Positions 15,551 to 24,489 of a stretch of DNA of 36,866 nucleotides are shown piece by piece. This DNA comes from an uncultured Prevotella sp. (GTDB lineage Bacteria > Bacteroidota > Bacteroidia > Bacteroidales > Bacteroidaceae). Under the pieces are notes generated by a model, which saw nothing but the letters and a program-made list of their open reading frames with translations, did not search any database and was not told the origin of the DNA. The stretch is from NCBI GenBank assembly GCA_947169685.1, contig CAMVQS010000021.1, forward strand, positions 1-36,866. The letters are read 5' to 3'. A program made the translations under genes and the position numbers. Positions within the stretch are counted from its first letter, which is position 1. Each line of letters begins with the position of its first letter.

Positions 15551-17041
15551 ATGGGAAACAGATATTTATTAGGATTTGATGTCGGCAGTTCTTCTGTCAA
15601 GGCATCGTTGGTGAATGCCGACTCCGGCAAGTGTGTTGCAACAGCTTTCTATCCTGAGAAAGAAGCTCCGATTATGGCCGTTAAGGCTGGTTGGGCTGAG
15701 CAGGATCCGCAGATGTGGTGGGACAATGCCAAGTTGAGCTTAAAGAAAATTATGGCTGATGCCGGTGCAGTGGCTGATGAAATCAAGGCCATTGGTATTT
15801 CTTACCAAATGCATGGACTGGTCTGTGTTGACAAGAATCTCAAGGCACTTCGTCCTTCTATTATTTGGTGTGACTCGCGTGCCGTCCCTTATGGTGAGAA
15901 GGCGTTTAAGGACTTGGGTGCAGACCAGTGCCTGAGTCACCTGCTGAATTCACCGGGTAACTTTACGGCAGCCAAATTGGCATGGGTAAAGGAAAATGAA
16001 CCTCAGTTGTATGATCAGATTTACAAGATCATGCTCCCCGGTGACTATATCGCCATGCGTCTTTCAGGAGTAGCAAATACTACTGTTAGTGGTCTTAGTG
16101 AAGGTATGTTCTGGGACTTCAAACAGAATCAGGTGGCAGACTTCCTGATGAAGTATTATGGCTTTGATTCATCACTCATTGCTGATATCGTTCCTACGTT
16201 CAGCGTACAGAGTGAGGTGTGTGCTGAAGCTGCAGCAGAACTTGGCTTGAAGGAAGGTACCCCGATTACGTATCGTGGTGGAGACCAGCCGAATAACGCC
16301 CTTTCGTTAAATGTTCTCAACCCGGGTGAAATTGCTGCCACAGCCGGTACCTCTGGTGTAGTTTATGGTGTGTTGGGTGAGGTTAACTATGACAAGCAGT
16401 CTCGTGTAAATACCTTTGCTCATGTTAACCATTCGGCAGAGCAGACACGTCTTGGCGTGCTGTTGTGCATCAATGGCACGGGTATCCTGAATGCATGGGT
16501 TCACCGTAACATTACTCCGGATGTGGGTTATGCTGAAATGAATGATCTGGCAGCTACCGTACCCATCGGCAGTGAGGGCGTGACCATCATTCCGTTTGGT
16601 AACGGTGCGGAGCGTGTGTTGGAGAACAAGGAAATCGGTTGTTCCATCAATGGCCTGAACTTCAACAAGCACAACAAGGCTCATTTGGTTCGTGCAGCCC
16701 AGGAAGGTATTGTATTCTCATTCTGTTATGGTATGGAAATCATGCAGCAGATGGGTATGAACATTCAGAAGATCCATGCAGGAAAGGCTAATATGTTCCT
16801 CAGCCCGCTGTTCCGTGACACGCTGGCTGGCGTGAGCGGTTCCACTATTGAACTGTATGATACTGACGGCTCTGTTGGTGCTGCTAAGGGTGCCGGTATC
16901 GGTGCCGGTATCTATAAGGATAATAATGAGGCATTTGCCACGTTGGACAAGCTCCAGGTAATAGAGCCCGATGACGCTCATCGTGCAGACTATCTGGCAG
17001 CTTATGCACAGTGGAAGGAAACGCTGAATAAGAGCATTTGA
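15551..17041 (+). CDS. xylB: xylulokinase (FGGY carbohydrate kinase)
   Basis: A 496-residue cytoplasmic kinase of the FGGY family, expected to phosphorylate D-xylulose with ATP for entry to the pentose phosphate pathway. The N-terminal phosphate loop is LLGFDVGSSSVKASLV. ISYQMHGLVCVD matches the QMHG stretch typical of xylulokinases, and AGTSGVVYGVL with GGDQPNNAL gives the second-domain ATP and catalytic-Asp motifs. Length is normal. It is divergent from the exopolysaccharide operon, stands alone, and ends at a strong terminator. No xylose isomerase or transporter is in the window, so another FGGY substrate is possible. Confidence 0.82.
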   Translation: MGNRYLLGFDVGSSSVKASLVNADSGKCVATAFYPEKEAPIMAVKAGWAEQDPQMWWDNAKLSLKKIMADAGAVADEIKAIGISYQMHGLVCVDKNLKALRPSIIWCDSRAVPYGEKAFKDLGADQCLSHLLNSPGNFTAAKLAWVKENEPQLYDQIYKIMLPGDYIAMRLSGVANTTVSGLSEGMFWDFKQNQVADFLMKYYGFDSSLIADIVPTFSVQSEVCAEAAAELGLKEGTPITYRGGDQPNNALSLNVLNPGEIAATAGTSGVVYGVLGEVNYDKQSRVNTFAHVNHSAEQTRLGVLLCINGTGILNAWVHRNITPDVGYAEMNDLAATVPIGSEGVTIIPFGNGAERVLENKEIGCSINGLNFNKHNKAHLVRAAQEGIVFSFCYGMEIMQQMGMNIQKIHAGKANMFLSPLFRDTLAGVSGSTIELYDTDGSVGAAKGAGIGAGIYKDNNEAFATLDKLQVIEPDDAHRADYLAAYAQWKETLNKSI

Positions 17042-17061
17042 TAACCGCAAGCTAACATGAT

Positions 17062-17097
17062 AATCGGCATAGTCAATAAGGCTATGCCGATTTTTTT
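17062..17097 (+). terminator. strong intrinsic terminator after xylB
   Basis: AATCGGCATAG (17062-17072) pairs perfectly with CTATGCCGATT (17082-17092) over a 9-base loop, followed by a run of T. It lies between the convergent xylB and buk genes. Confidence 0.92.
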
Positions 17098-18163
17098 ATT
17101 CATAGACTTTTGCTTTGCGTTTGCCCAGCAAAACAGCCAGCGCGTTGAGGGCGAGAGCTTCCATTTCGTCCTCGCCTGGGAAGATGTGTACGGGAGCCAG
17201 GAAACCGACACGTCGCCGGATTTCGTTGACGATGTACTCGCTGTGAGCCATACCACCGGTCAGCAGAATGGCATCGATGTTTCCACAGAGTACGGCAGCT
17301 TCGGCAGCAATGTTTTTCGATACGTGGTAGAGCATGGCCTCGACAATGAGACGGGCATGTTCATCGCCCTGCTGGATGCGTTCCACGATTTCCCGCATGT
17401 TATTGGTGCCCAGATGAGCATTCAGACCGGCTTTGCCGGCAATACGCTTCAGCAACTGCTTTTCAGTATATTTGCCACTAAAACAGAGGCGGATGAGGTC
17501 GGCTGCTGGCAGGCTACCAGCACGTTCGGGCGAGAATGGTCCTTCACCGTCGAGGGCATTGTTGGCATCAATGGCACGACCGTGTTCATGGGCTGCCACG
17601 CTGATTCCGCCGCCTAAATGGCAGATGATGAGGTTCAAATCCTCATATTCACAGCCGATTTCCCGGGCATAGCGGCGGGCGATGGCACGCTGGTTCAGTG
17701 CGTGCCAAATGGCAATGCGGGGCATGAGGGGTGAGCCGCTGATGCGGGCCATAGGTGACAGCTCATCAACCACACCCGGGTCGGCAATGAATGAGCGGCA
17801 TCCGGGGATGGTGGCGGCAATCTCGTATGCGATAAGGCATCCCAGGTTGCAGGCGTGGTTGTGCATGACACACCCATATCGAGTGTCGTCCAACATTCGC
17901 TGGTTGATTTCATACACACCACCGCTAACCGGCTTAACCAGTCCGCCGCGTCCTATTACGGCATCAAAAAGCAAAGGAATATCAGACTGTTTTAGCTCAT
18001 CAAGCACCAACTGGCGTCGGAAGTCCTGCTGTTCTGTGACATCCCCATACTTTGAGAGTTCTTCTGCGGTATGGGTAATATTTCGTAGCAGAAGGGGAGT
18101 CTCATCCTCATAGACTGCAATCTTGGTCGATGTGGAACCTGGATTGATGACTAATATTCTCAT
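17096..18163 (-). CDS. buk: butyrate kinase
   Basis: A 355-residue enzyme of the acetokinase family that makes a short-chain acyl acid and ATP from the acyl phosphate (or the reverse). The start is MRILVINPGSTSTKIAVYED at 18163. The frame is open further upstream, but those codons overlap ptb and are not part of the family. GRGGLVKPVSGGVYEIN, HNLGCLIAYE-like and LIICHLGGGISVAAHEHGRA are characteristic of butyrate kinases, and LLTGGMAHSEYIV is the C-terminal nucleotide motif. Its ATG overlaps the ptb stop (ATGA). In Bacteroidota the substrate may be butyryl-, isobutyryl- or another branched acyl phosphate. Confidence 0.92.
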   Translation of the reverse strand: MRILVINPGSTSTKIAVYEDETPLLLRNITHTAEELSKYGDVTEQQDFRRQLVLDELKQSDIPLLFDAVIGRGGLVKPVSGGVYEINQRMLDDTRYGCVMHNHACNLGCLIAYEIAATIPGCRSFIADPGVVDELSPMARISGSPLMPRIAIWHALNQRAIARRYAREIGCEYEDLNLIICHLGGGISVAAHEHGRAIDANNALDGEGPFSPERAGSLPAADLIRLCFSGKYTEKQLLKRIAGKAGLNAHLGTNNMREIVERIQQGDEHARLIVEAMLYHVSKNIAAEAAVLCGNIDAILLTGGMAHSEYIVNEIRRRVGFLAPVHIFPGEDEMEALALNALAVLLGKRKAKVYE

Positions 18164-18996
18164 ATAGCAGCCAGGACGAGTGAGTAGTATTTCGATTCTG
18201 GGCTGTCGGCACGTGAGGGAAGCACACAACAGCATTGTGTTCCCTGTAGTACACCGGCGGTCTTTGCGTAGCCGAAGAGTGTCAGCGTTTTATAAAACAC
18301 GTTACCGGCCACGATGTCGGGGAAAATCAGGGCATCGGCCTGTCCGTCAATGACGCTGCGAATGCCTTTCTCATGCAGACTGACAGAGTCGAGTGACGTT
18401 TTCAGGTCGAGCGGTCCGTCAATGATGCAACGCCCGAACTTTCCTGTCTGTGCCTCGGCAATGATGTCGAGGTAGTCGGCGGTATATGGAAATGCCTTGG
18501 CGCTCACTTTCTCAGCGCAGTGGATGAGTGAGATGCGTGGCTCGTCGATACCCAATGCGTGGCAGACATAATTCATATAGCGAATCTGTTGGCGACGCTG
18601 TTCGGGGGTTGGAACGGGAATAACAGCCGCATCGGTGAAGAAGAGCAGCTTGTCGTACTTGGGTATCTCGGCCATCGCCACATGCGTCAGTACATGTCCA
18701 GGACGGAGAATGCCCTTCTCTTTATCCAAGATGGCTCGCAGCAGCACATCGGTATTTATCAGACCTTTCATGAGGATGTCTGCCTCGCCGTTCTTACAGA
18801 GTGCTACAGCACGTCGTGCACATTCTTCCTTGTCGTCACCATCGACATAGATGGGTTCGATAAATCCCATCTCCTTGCCTTTCTCTACGGCATAGCGGGT
18901 ACTGGCATCGTTGGCCGACACCACCGCTACGCGTTTACGGTCGCCCCGCTGCTGCAGGAAGACGATCATGTCGTTTAGGGTTCTAATTGATTGCAT
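18160..18996 (-). CDS. ptb: phosphate butyryltransferase
   Basis: A 278-residue enzyme that exchanges CoA for phosphate on butyryl-type thioesters, feeding the butyrate kinase that follows. It begins MQSIRTLNDMIVFLQQRGDR, matching the family N-terminus; the longer frame to 19059 would run into fcl. ADILMKGLINTDVLLRAILD and ADALIFPDIVAGNVFYKTL are typical of the PTA/PTB family, and the C-terminus GTQCCCVLPSRADSPESKYY keeps the conserved SR.D....K pattern. It starts 16 bp after the fcl stop and so appears to be in the GDP-fucose operon. Acetyl phosphate activity is less likely because the partner is buk and not ackA. Confidence 0.9.
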   Translation of the reverse strand: MQSIRTLNDMIVFLQQRGDRKRVAVVSANDASTRYAVEKGKEMGFIEPIYVDGDDKEECARRAVALCKNGEADILMKGLINTDVLLRAILDKEKGILRPGHVLTHVAMAEIPKYDKLLFFTDAAVIPVPTPEQRRQQIRYMNYVCHALGIDEPRISLIHCAEKVSAKAFPYTADYLDIIAEAQTGKFGRCIIDGPLDLKTSLDSVSLHEKGIRSVIDGQADALIFPDIVAGNVFYKTLTLFGYAKTAGVLQGTQCCCVLPSRADSPESKYYSLVLAAI

Positions 18997-19012
18997 AGGC
19001 TGATGATGTTTT

Positions 19013-20182
19013 TTAGGATAAACTTTCTTTGTACCACTCAAAGAGTTTCTGTACGCCATCCTCTATCTCGACTTTGTGCGTCCAACCCAATGAGTGTAGT
19101 TTCGTGACATCAATGAGCTTGCGCATGGTGCCGTCAGGTTTCGTTGCGTCGAATTCCACCGTGCCCTCAAAGCCTACAGCCTTGACGACGAGTTCGGAGA
19201 GTTCGCGGATGGTCAACTCTTTGCCGGTACCCACGTTGATGTGGCAGTTGCGTATCTCGCCGAGGCTGGGGATGGCACCGCCACGTCCTACTGAGTGGTT
19301 GCGGTCAACGGCACCGTCGGTTGATGCGCCGTAGTGGACGCTCGAATACTTCTCAATGCCAATGATATCGGAGAAGTTCACGTTGAGCAACACATGGACA
19401 GAAGCGTCGGCCATGTCCTCGCTCCACAAGAACTCACGGAGCGGCGTACCCGTTCCCCACAGCACAACCTTATTATTATAGATACCGTACTTGGCGAGCA
19501 CGTTGAGGATGTCGTCACTTAGTGACGACCCACTGAATCCTTCTACTGGACGAATGTCAAGGTCGCGGCGGATGGCATCCCAGTCTCCGTCGTGGATGAG
19601 CTTGGCCAGATAGACCTTGCGCATCATGGCGGGCATGACGTGTGAGTTCTCCAAGTGGAAGTTATCGTTGGGGCCGTAGAGGTTGGTCGGCATCACGGCA
19701 ATGTAGTTGGTGCCGTACTGCAGGTTATAGCTCTCGCACATCTTCAGGCCGGCAATCTTGGCAATGGCATATTCCTCGTTGGTGTATTCCAGCGGCGAGG
19801 TAAGCAGCGCATCCTCCTTCATGGGCTGTGGCGCGTTTTTCGGATAGATGCAGGTGGAGCCGAGGAAGAGCAGCTTCTTCACGTTGTGGGCATACGACTC
19901 CGAGATGACGTTACATTGCATCTTCATGTTCTGCATGATGAAGTCGGCACGATAGAGCGAATTGGCCATGATACCACCCACGAAGGCGGCAGCCAACACT
20001 ACTGCATCAGGACGTTCCTCATCGAAGAAACGGCGTACAGCCAGCTGGTCGGTCAGGTCCAGCTCCTTGTGGCTGCGTCCTACCAGATTGGTGTATCCCC
20101 GCTGCAGCAGGTTATTCCAAATGGCGGAACCTACCAGTCCATGATGTCCCGCCACGTATATTTTAGAATTCTTATCCAGCAT
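19013..20182 (-). CDS. fcl: GDP-L-fucose synthase
   Basis: A 389-residue NADPH-dependent epimerase/reductase of the short-chain dehydrogenase superfamily that converts GDP-4-keto-6-deoxymannose to GDP-L-fucose. The Rossmann loop is YVAGHHGLVGSAIWNNLLQR. The catalytic Tyr-x3-Lys is in EYAIAKIAGLKMCE, with FLGSTCIYPKNAPQPMKE before it. It is about 70 residues longer than the E. coli enzyme (about 320). The extra part lies in the substrate half (around residues 205-305, including SVHYGASTDGAVDRNHS), as I recall for other Bacteroidota enzymes. It lies 9 bp after gmd. Confidence 0.94.
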   Translation of the reverse strand: MLDKNSKIYVAGHHGLVGSAIWNNLLQRGYTNLVGRSHKELDLTDQLAVRRFFDEERPDAVVLAAAFVGGIMANSLYRADFIMQNMKMQCNVISESYAHNVKKLLFLGSTCIYPKNAPQPMKEDALLTSPLEYTNEEYAIAKIAGLKMCESYNLQYGTNYIAVMPTNLYGPNDNFHLENSHVMPAMMRKVYLAKLIHDGDWDAIRRDLDIRPVEGFSGSSLSDDILNVLAKYGIYNNKVVLWGTGTPLREFLWSEDMADASVHVLLNVNFSDIIGIEKYSSVHYGASTDGAVDRNHSVGRGGAIPSLGEIRNCHINVGTGKELTIRELSELVVKAVGFEGTVEFDATKPDGTMRKLIDVTKLHSLGWTHKVEIEDGVQKLFEWYKESLS

Positions 20183-20191
20183 AGTACTTTT

Positions 20192-21286
20192 TTACTTCAC
20201 AATTCCTTTCTCCAGATATTCTGCAAGGTTGGTGCGTACCTTGGCGGCAGCACCCTCGGCAGCCACCTTCGCCATGTCGTGATCCACCATCAGCTTCACC
20301 AGTTCCTCGAACGAAGTCTTGTTGGGGTTCCAGCCCAGCTTGGCCTTGGCCTTGGTGGGGTCACCCCACAGGTTCACCACGTCGGTGGGACGGTAGAAGT
20401 CGGGGCTGACCTCGATGAGCACTTTACCCGTAGCCTTGTCAATACCTTTCTCGTTTTCGCCCTCACCCTTGAACTCCAGCTCGATGCCCACATGCTTGAA
20501 GGCATAGTAGCAGAACTCGCGAACGCTGTGCTGCACGCCGGTGGCAATGACGAAGTCCTCAGGAGTATCCTGCTGCAGGATGAGCCACATGCATTCCACG
20601 TAGTCCTTGGCGTAGCCCCAGTCGCGCAGCGAACCGAGGTTGCCCAAGTACAGCTTGTCCTGGTGGCCCTGCTTGATGCGGGCTGCAGCCAGTGTTATCT
20701 TGCGGGTAACGAAGGTCTCTCCTCTGCGCTCACTCTCGTGGTTGAAGAGGATGCCCGAGCAGCAGTACATGTTGTAGGCCTCGCGGTATTCTCTCACAAT
20801 CCAGTAGCCGTATTGCTTGGCGACGGCATAGGGAGAGTAGGGGTGGAACGGCGTGTTCTCGTTCTGCGGCACTTCCTCTACCTTGCCATAGAGCTCGGAG
20901 GTTGAGGCCTGGTAGATGCGACAACTGTCAGTCAACCCAAGCTGACGGACAGCTTCCAGCACACGGAGCACACCTACGGCATCGACGTCGGCTGTGAACT
21001 CGGGCGAGTCAAATGATACCTGTACGTGACTCTGTGCCGCGAGATTATAAATCTCGGTGGGACGCACCTTGCCGATGACCCCCAGAATGCTCATGGAGTC
21101 ACCCAGGTCAGCATAGTGCAAGTGAAAGTGCGGCTTGCCTTCCAAGTGGGCGATGCGCTCACGGAAATCTACTGACGAACGGCGGATGGTGCCGTGAACT
21201 TCATAACCTTTCTCTAACAGGAATTCAGCCAGATAGCTTCCGTCCTGCCCAGTAATGCCGGTTATCAATGCTACTTTTCTTTCCAT
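20192..21286 (-). CDS. gmd: GDP-mannose 4,6-dehydratase
   Basis: A 364-residue NADP-dependent dehydratase that makes GDP-4-keto-6-deoxymannose, the precursor of GDP-fucose. The N-terminal loop [20 protein letters not shown] and the following [10 protein letters not shown] are the family signature. The active site shows in [19 protein letters not shown] and [20 protein letters not shown] (Tyr-x3-Lys). [19 protein letters not shown] gives the GDP-mannose site. Length is standard. The gene lies 6 bp after manC and 9 bp before fcl. Confidence 0.97.
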   Translation of the reverse strand: MERKVALITGITGQDGSYLAEFLLEKGYEVHGTIRRSSVDFRERIAHLEGKPHFHLHYADLGDSMSILGVIGKVRPTEIYNLAAQSHVQVSFDSPEFTADVDAVGVLRVLEAVRQLGLTDSCRIYQASTSELYGKVEEVPQNENTPFHPYSPYAVAKQYGYWIVREYREAYNMYCCSGILFNHESERRGETFVTRKITLAAARIKQGHQDKLYLGNLGSLRDWGYAKDYVECMWLILQQDTPEDFVIATGVQHSVREFCYYAFKHVGIELEFKGEGENEKGIDKATGKVLIEVSPDFYRPTDVVNLWGDPTKAKAKLGWNPNKTSFEELVKLMVDHDMAKVAAEGAAAKVRTNLAEYLEKGIVK

Positions 21287-21292
21287 CGTATT

Positions 21293-22363
21293 TTATTTGT
21301 CTTCACCTGAGAACTGCTTGATGCGCTGTTCCTCAGACAGTTTACATATTAATAATGTGTCGTTGTTTTCTGCTACGATATAACCGTCCAGTCCCTGCAC
21401 CACGACTTTCTTCTCCTGCGTGGTGTGGATGATGCAGTTGTGGCTCTCGAAGAGACTGATGTCCGGTCCGATGCAGGCATTACCTGCCAGGTCTTTCTTC
21501 GACTGCTCTAACAGCGAGCCCCAGGTTCCGAGGTCGCTCCATCCGAAGCTGGCGGGGCATACGAAAATCTCTTCGGCCTTCTCCATGATGGCATAGTCAA
21601 CACTAATGCTTTCGCATTCAGGGAACAAACGGTCAATCTCCGCCTGTTCCTTCTCGGTGCCGTATATGGGCAGTAACGACTCGAATAGCTTGGCCATTTG
21701 TGGCTGGTAGATGCGGAAGGCATTGACGATGGTCGATACGTTCCAAATGAAGATGCCAGCATTCCAGAAGTAATTGTTTTTGGCAATGTATTGTTTGGCT
21801 GTTTCCAAATCGGGCTTCTCGCGGAAGGAATCAACACGGAATATGTTTTTGTTGCGTAACGAGTTAGCGGAAAGATCTGCCTGAATATAGCCGTAACCTG
21901 TTTCGGGACGAGAAGGCTTCATTCCGAGTGTTACGATAGCATCGCTGTCGGCAGTGAATTTCAGACAGTCGGAAATGATGCGACGGAACTCTGGTACGTC
22001 TAATACTACGTGGTCACTGGGAGATACGACAATGTTGGCCTTCGGGTCGCGCGACTTGATGCGCCAGGATACGTAGGCGATGCAGGGTGCCGTATTGCGA
22101 CGGCAGGGCTCGCACAGAATGTTGCTAACAGGCATGTCGGGCAGTTGCTCATGAACGATTCCCGCGTATTTCTGGTTGGTTACTACCCAGACATTTTCAG
22201 GAGCACAGATAGATTCAAAACGCTCAACGGTCAGTTGCAGCAGGCTTTTTCCTGTGCCCAGCACATCAATAAACTGCTTTGGGTGCTCGGCTGTACTCAT
22301 TGGCCAGAAGCGGCTGCCCACACCGCCTGCCATGATAACGAGATGATTGTTGATTCTTGCCAT
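21293..22363 (-). CDS. manC: mannose-1-phosphate guanylyltransferase
   Basis: A 356-residue nucleotidyltransferase that makes GDP-mannose from GTP and mannose-1-phosphate. The nucleotide-binding signature MAGGVGSRFWPMSTAEHPKQ is complete, followed by QLTVERFESI, VVSPSDHVV and TGYGYIQAD. FFWNAGIFIWN and SFGWSDLGTWGSL are the sugar-site motifs. The protein ends after the guanylyltransferase part and lacks the phosphomannose isomerase domain found in the 470-residue bifunctional form. It is the first gene of the GDP-fucose/ptb-buk unit, with a promoter box 26 bp upstream. Confidence 0.95.
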   Translation of the reverse strand: MARINNHLVIMAGGVGSRFWPMSTAEHPKQFIDVLGTGKSLLQLTVERFESICAPENVWVVTNQKYAGIVHEQLPDMPVSNILCEPCRRNTAPCIAYVSWRIKSRDPKANIVVSPSDHVVLDVPEFRRIISDCLKFTADSDAIVTLGMKPSRPETGYGYIQADLSANSLRNKNIFRVDSFREKPDLETAKQYIAKNNYFWNAGIFIWNVSTIVNAFRIYQPQMAKLFESLLPIYGTEKEQAEIDRLFPECESISVDYAIMEKAEEIFVCPASFGWSDLGTWGSLLEQSKKDLAGNACIGPDISLFESHNCIIHTTQEKKVVVQGLDGYIVAENNDTLLICKLSEEQRIKQFSGEDK

Positions 22364-22388
22364 AAGTAAGTTATATCATTACAATCGG

Positions 22389-22396
22389 CAAATATA
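22389..22396 (-). promoter_or_regulatory. promoter -7 box for the manC operon
   Basis: The minus strand reads TATATTTG, matching TAnnTTTG, about 26 bases before the manC ATG. It separates manC-gmd-fcl-ptb-buk from the upstream dedA gene. No strong terminator was seen between dedA and manC. Confidence 0.55.
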
Positions 22397-22423
22397 CAAA
22401 GAAAAAATGAAACGAACGAATAA

Positions 22424-23062
22424 TTATTCGTCTTTTTTGTCTTTCTTTTGTTTTCTGACGGTTTTAATGGCGAAATAGGCCACAGCGAGCACTACTAATA
22501 CCACAATCGCGCCGACAATGTAGTGGTTATATTGCTCAATGGTAGCCTCCAACTCGTTCTCTGGTACAAAGGTGGAGAGATACCATCCCATGGCAGCAAG
22601 AATGGCATGCCAGAGTCCTGCACCGATAGTGGTGTAGAGCAGGAATTTCCAGTAGTTCATGCGTGCCAGCCCTGCTGGGATGCTGATAAGGTGGCGTATT
22701 CCTGGGATGAGTCGGCCAGTGAGGGTGGCCACGATGCCGTGATTGTCGAAGTAGCGTTCGCTCTTCTCCACCTTCTCTTGATTAAGCAGACATAGCTTTC
22801 CCCACTTGCTGTTGGCAAACTTGTAGATAACAGGCCTTCCGACGTAAAGTGCCACGAAATAGTTGATACTGGCGCCTAGGTCGGCACCGATGGTAGCAAA
22901 GAGCACTACCAGAAAAACGTTTAACTCACCACTGGCTGCGTGGTATGCCGCAGGAGCCACGACGAGCTCCGAGGGAACAGGAATAACTGTACTCTCCAAC
23001 AGCATCAGCAGCAGGATGGTGGGGTAGTTGAGATTGTTCAATAGTGTTGTTATGAAACTCAT
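22424..23062 (-). CDS. DedA family membrane protein
   Basis: A 212-residue inner-membrane protein of the DedA/SNARE-associated (VTT) family, several members of which recycle undecaprenyl phosphate or other lipids. It has the re-entrant acidic stretch LLESTVIPVPSELVVAPAAY, the GADLGASINYFVALYVGRP region and the signature TGRLIPGIRHLISIPAGLARM, followed by three hydrophobic segments and a Lys/Asp-rich tail. It is translationally coupled to the TPR gene by a 4-bp overlap. A role in lipid-carrier recycling would suit a cell making much surface glycan, but this is inference. Confidence 0.93.
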   Translation of the reverse strand: MSFITTLLNNLNYPTILLLMLLESTVIPVPSELVVAPAAYHAASGELNVFLVVLFATIGADLGASINYFVALYVGRPVIYKFANSKWGKLCLLNQEKVEKSERYFDNHGIVATLTGRLIPGIRHLISIPAGLARMNYWKFLLYTTIGAGLWHAILAAMGWYLSTFVPENELEATIEQYNHYIVGAIVVLVVLAVAYFAIKTVRKQKKDKKDE

Positions 23063-24486
23063 GACTGTATTCTATCTTTCATATAATCATAATATTCTTC
23101 GGTTTCCATGCCTTCAGGGAACAGCCCAGCCAGCACGACACGTGCTTCATGTGGGTTACGTCTGATGGCCTCCTTCAGGTATTTCAGAAATTCATCATAG
23201 TACTTCAGGTCCCAACAGCAGAGCGCCATGTAGGAATAGCCGTCGTTAAAGTCATCGCCGACAACCTCAAAGAACTTCTGAAACATGGTGTAGGTGGCCT
23301 CCACGTACTTGTTGTCATAGAGTGAAACGATAATACGCAAAAGTACTGTCGGAGCATTTCCTGAGTTCATGATGGCTTTCTTGAACGACTCCTCGGCCTC
23401 GGCTATTCTGCCGTTCTCCAGCATGATGTGGCCGCGTAGCACTTCCATGTCGTTGTGGTCACAGTCCATGTCTTCCGTTTTGTCGAGACAGTCCATCGCC
23501 TGTTTCAACATTCCTTTCGTGCTGTAGGCAAAAGCCAATTCCTGATATATCTGTATTTGGTACTCGGATTCTTCAGTGGTCAGCTCTCTTGCTTTCTTCA
23601 GGTGTTCAATGGCTTCGTCAACTCTGTTCATGTTGAGCAGACAGATACCCATCTGTAGCTGATTGAAGTCGAATCCGGGCATCAGGTCCTCGTAGCGCTG
23701 GTAGTATTTCAGTGCTTCCTCGTAGTTGTTGAGTCTGTAAAGCCCGTTGGCTTTGGTGAGCATGCTGTCAGCGTCGTTCGGGTCGATGGCCAACGCATAC
23801 TCGCTGCTGGTCACCGACTCGCCGTAGTCCTCGTTCATGAACTGGGCGTTGGCCAGTGCGTTCCAGTAACGGGTGGAGTAGGGGTTACGGTCAAGAAGTT
23901 CATTGAAAATGCGCTGGCTGTCCTTGAACTTCCCGACTCCGAACATCACGTGCCCCATCAACTCCTTGAAGTCTGGTGAGTCATTGCCCTTCGAGCGCAT
24001 CATCCACTCGTAGGCTTTGTCGTTGACACCATAATCCAGATAAATGTTAGCTACGTCAAGTACAAAGTCGTTGTATTCGTCAGCATCCACCGTTTTGAAG
24101 TAGTCGCGCAGGAAATGGTCGGCCTCGTCAATCTTGTTCTGGGCAACAAGAACCTCCGCCCGCATGTAGAAGTATTCGGGGTCGTTCTTGTCCAGAATCT
24201 CATCAAGGAGCGCTTCTGCTTTCGTTATGTCCTCTTCTGCCAGCGCCTCACGAATCTTATAGACCAGCGGCGAGGTGGCACCGGGATTGAGTGAGAGGGC
24301 GTGCTCAATGGCTTCGTCGGCTTTCTCAATATCACCTGTAAAGTGATAATAGTCAGCAATATCGGTCAGCTCGTCAGCATCTAACAGAACAGGCTGGCCG
24401 TTATTGACCGCCTCCTCGTAGTCCTCCAGCAGGTTGCTGAATTCCTCACTATCGAAATAGTCGTCGCCTGTACGTTTCACTCTCAA
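23059..24486 (-). CDS. tetratricopeptide-repeat protein
   Basis: A 475-residue acidic protein without signal peptide or membrane segment. It consists of repeated 34-residue helix pairs with TPR spacing, for example GDIEKADEAIEHALSLNPGA, NPYSTRYWNALANAQFMNED, YGESVTSSEYALAIDPNDAD and NNYEEALKYYQRYEDLMPG. TPR proteins usually act as protein-binding scaffolds; no enzyme domain is seen. It lies 3 bp after glnS and overlaps dedA by 4 bp, so it is part of the glnS-TPR-dedA unit. The partner is unknown. Confidence 0.92.
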   Translation of the reverse strand: MRVKRTGDDYFDSEEFSNLLEDYEEAVNNGQPVLLDADELTDIADYYHFTGDIEKADEAIEHALSLNPGATSPLVYKIREALAEEDITKAEALLDEILDKNDPEYFYMRAEVLVAQNKIDEADHFLRDYFKTVDADEYNDFVLDVANIYLDYGVNDKAYEWMMRSKGNDSPDFKELMGHVMFGVGKFKDSQRIFNELLDRNPYSTRYWNALANAQFMNEDYGESVTSSEYALAIDPNDADSMLTKANGLYRLNNYEEALKYYQRYEDLMPGFDFNQLQMGICLLNMNRVDEAIEHLKKARELTTEESEYQIQIYQELAFAYSTKGMLKQAMDCLDKTEDMDCDHNDMEVLRGHIMLENGRIAEAEESFKKAIMNSGNAPTVLLRIIVSLYDNKYVEATYTMFQKFFEVVGDDFNDGYSYMALCCWDLKYYDEFLKYLKEAIRRNPHEARVVLAGLFPEGMETEEYYDYMKDRIQS

Positions 24487-24489
24487 TGA

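Noticed and set aside
19655..20905. Long plus-strand frame of 416 codons opposite fcl and gmd
   Set aside because: It lies antisense to two certain genes and its His/Val/Leu-rich composition is the mirror of their codon usage.
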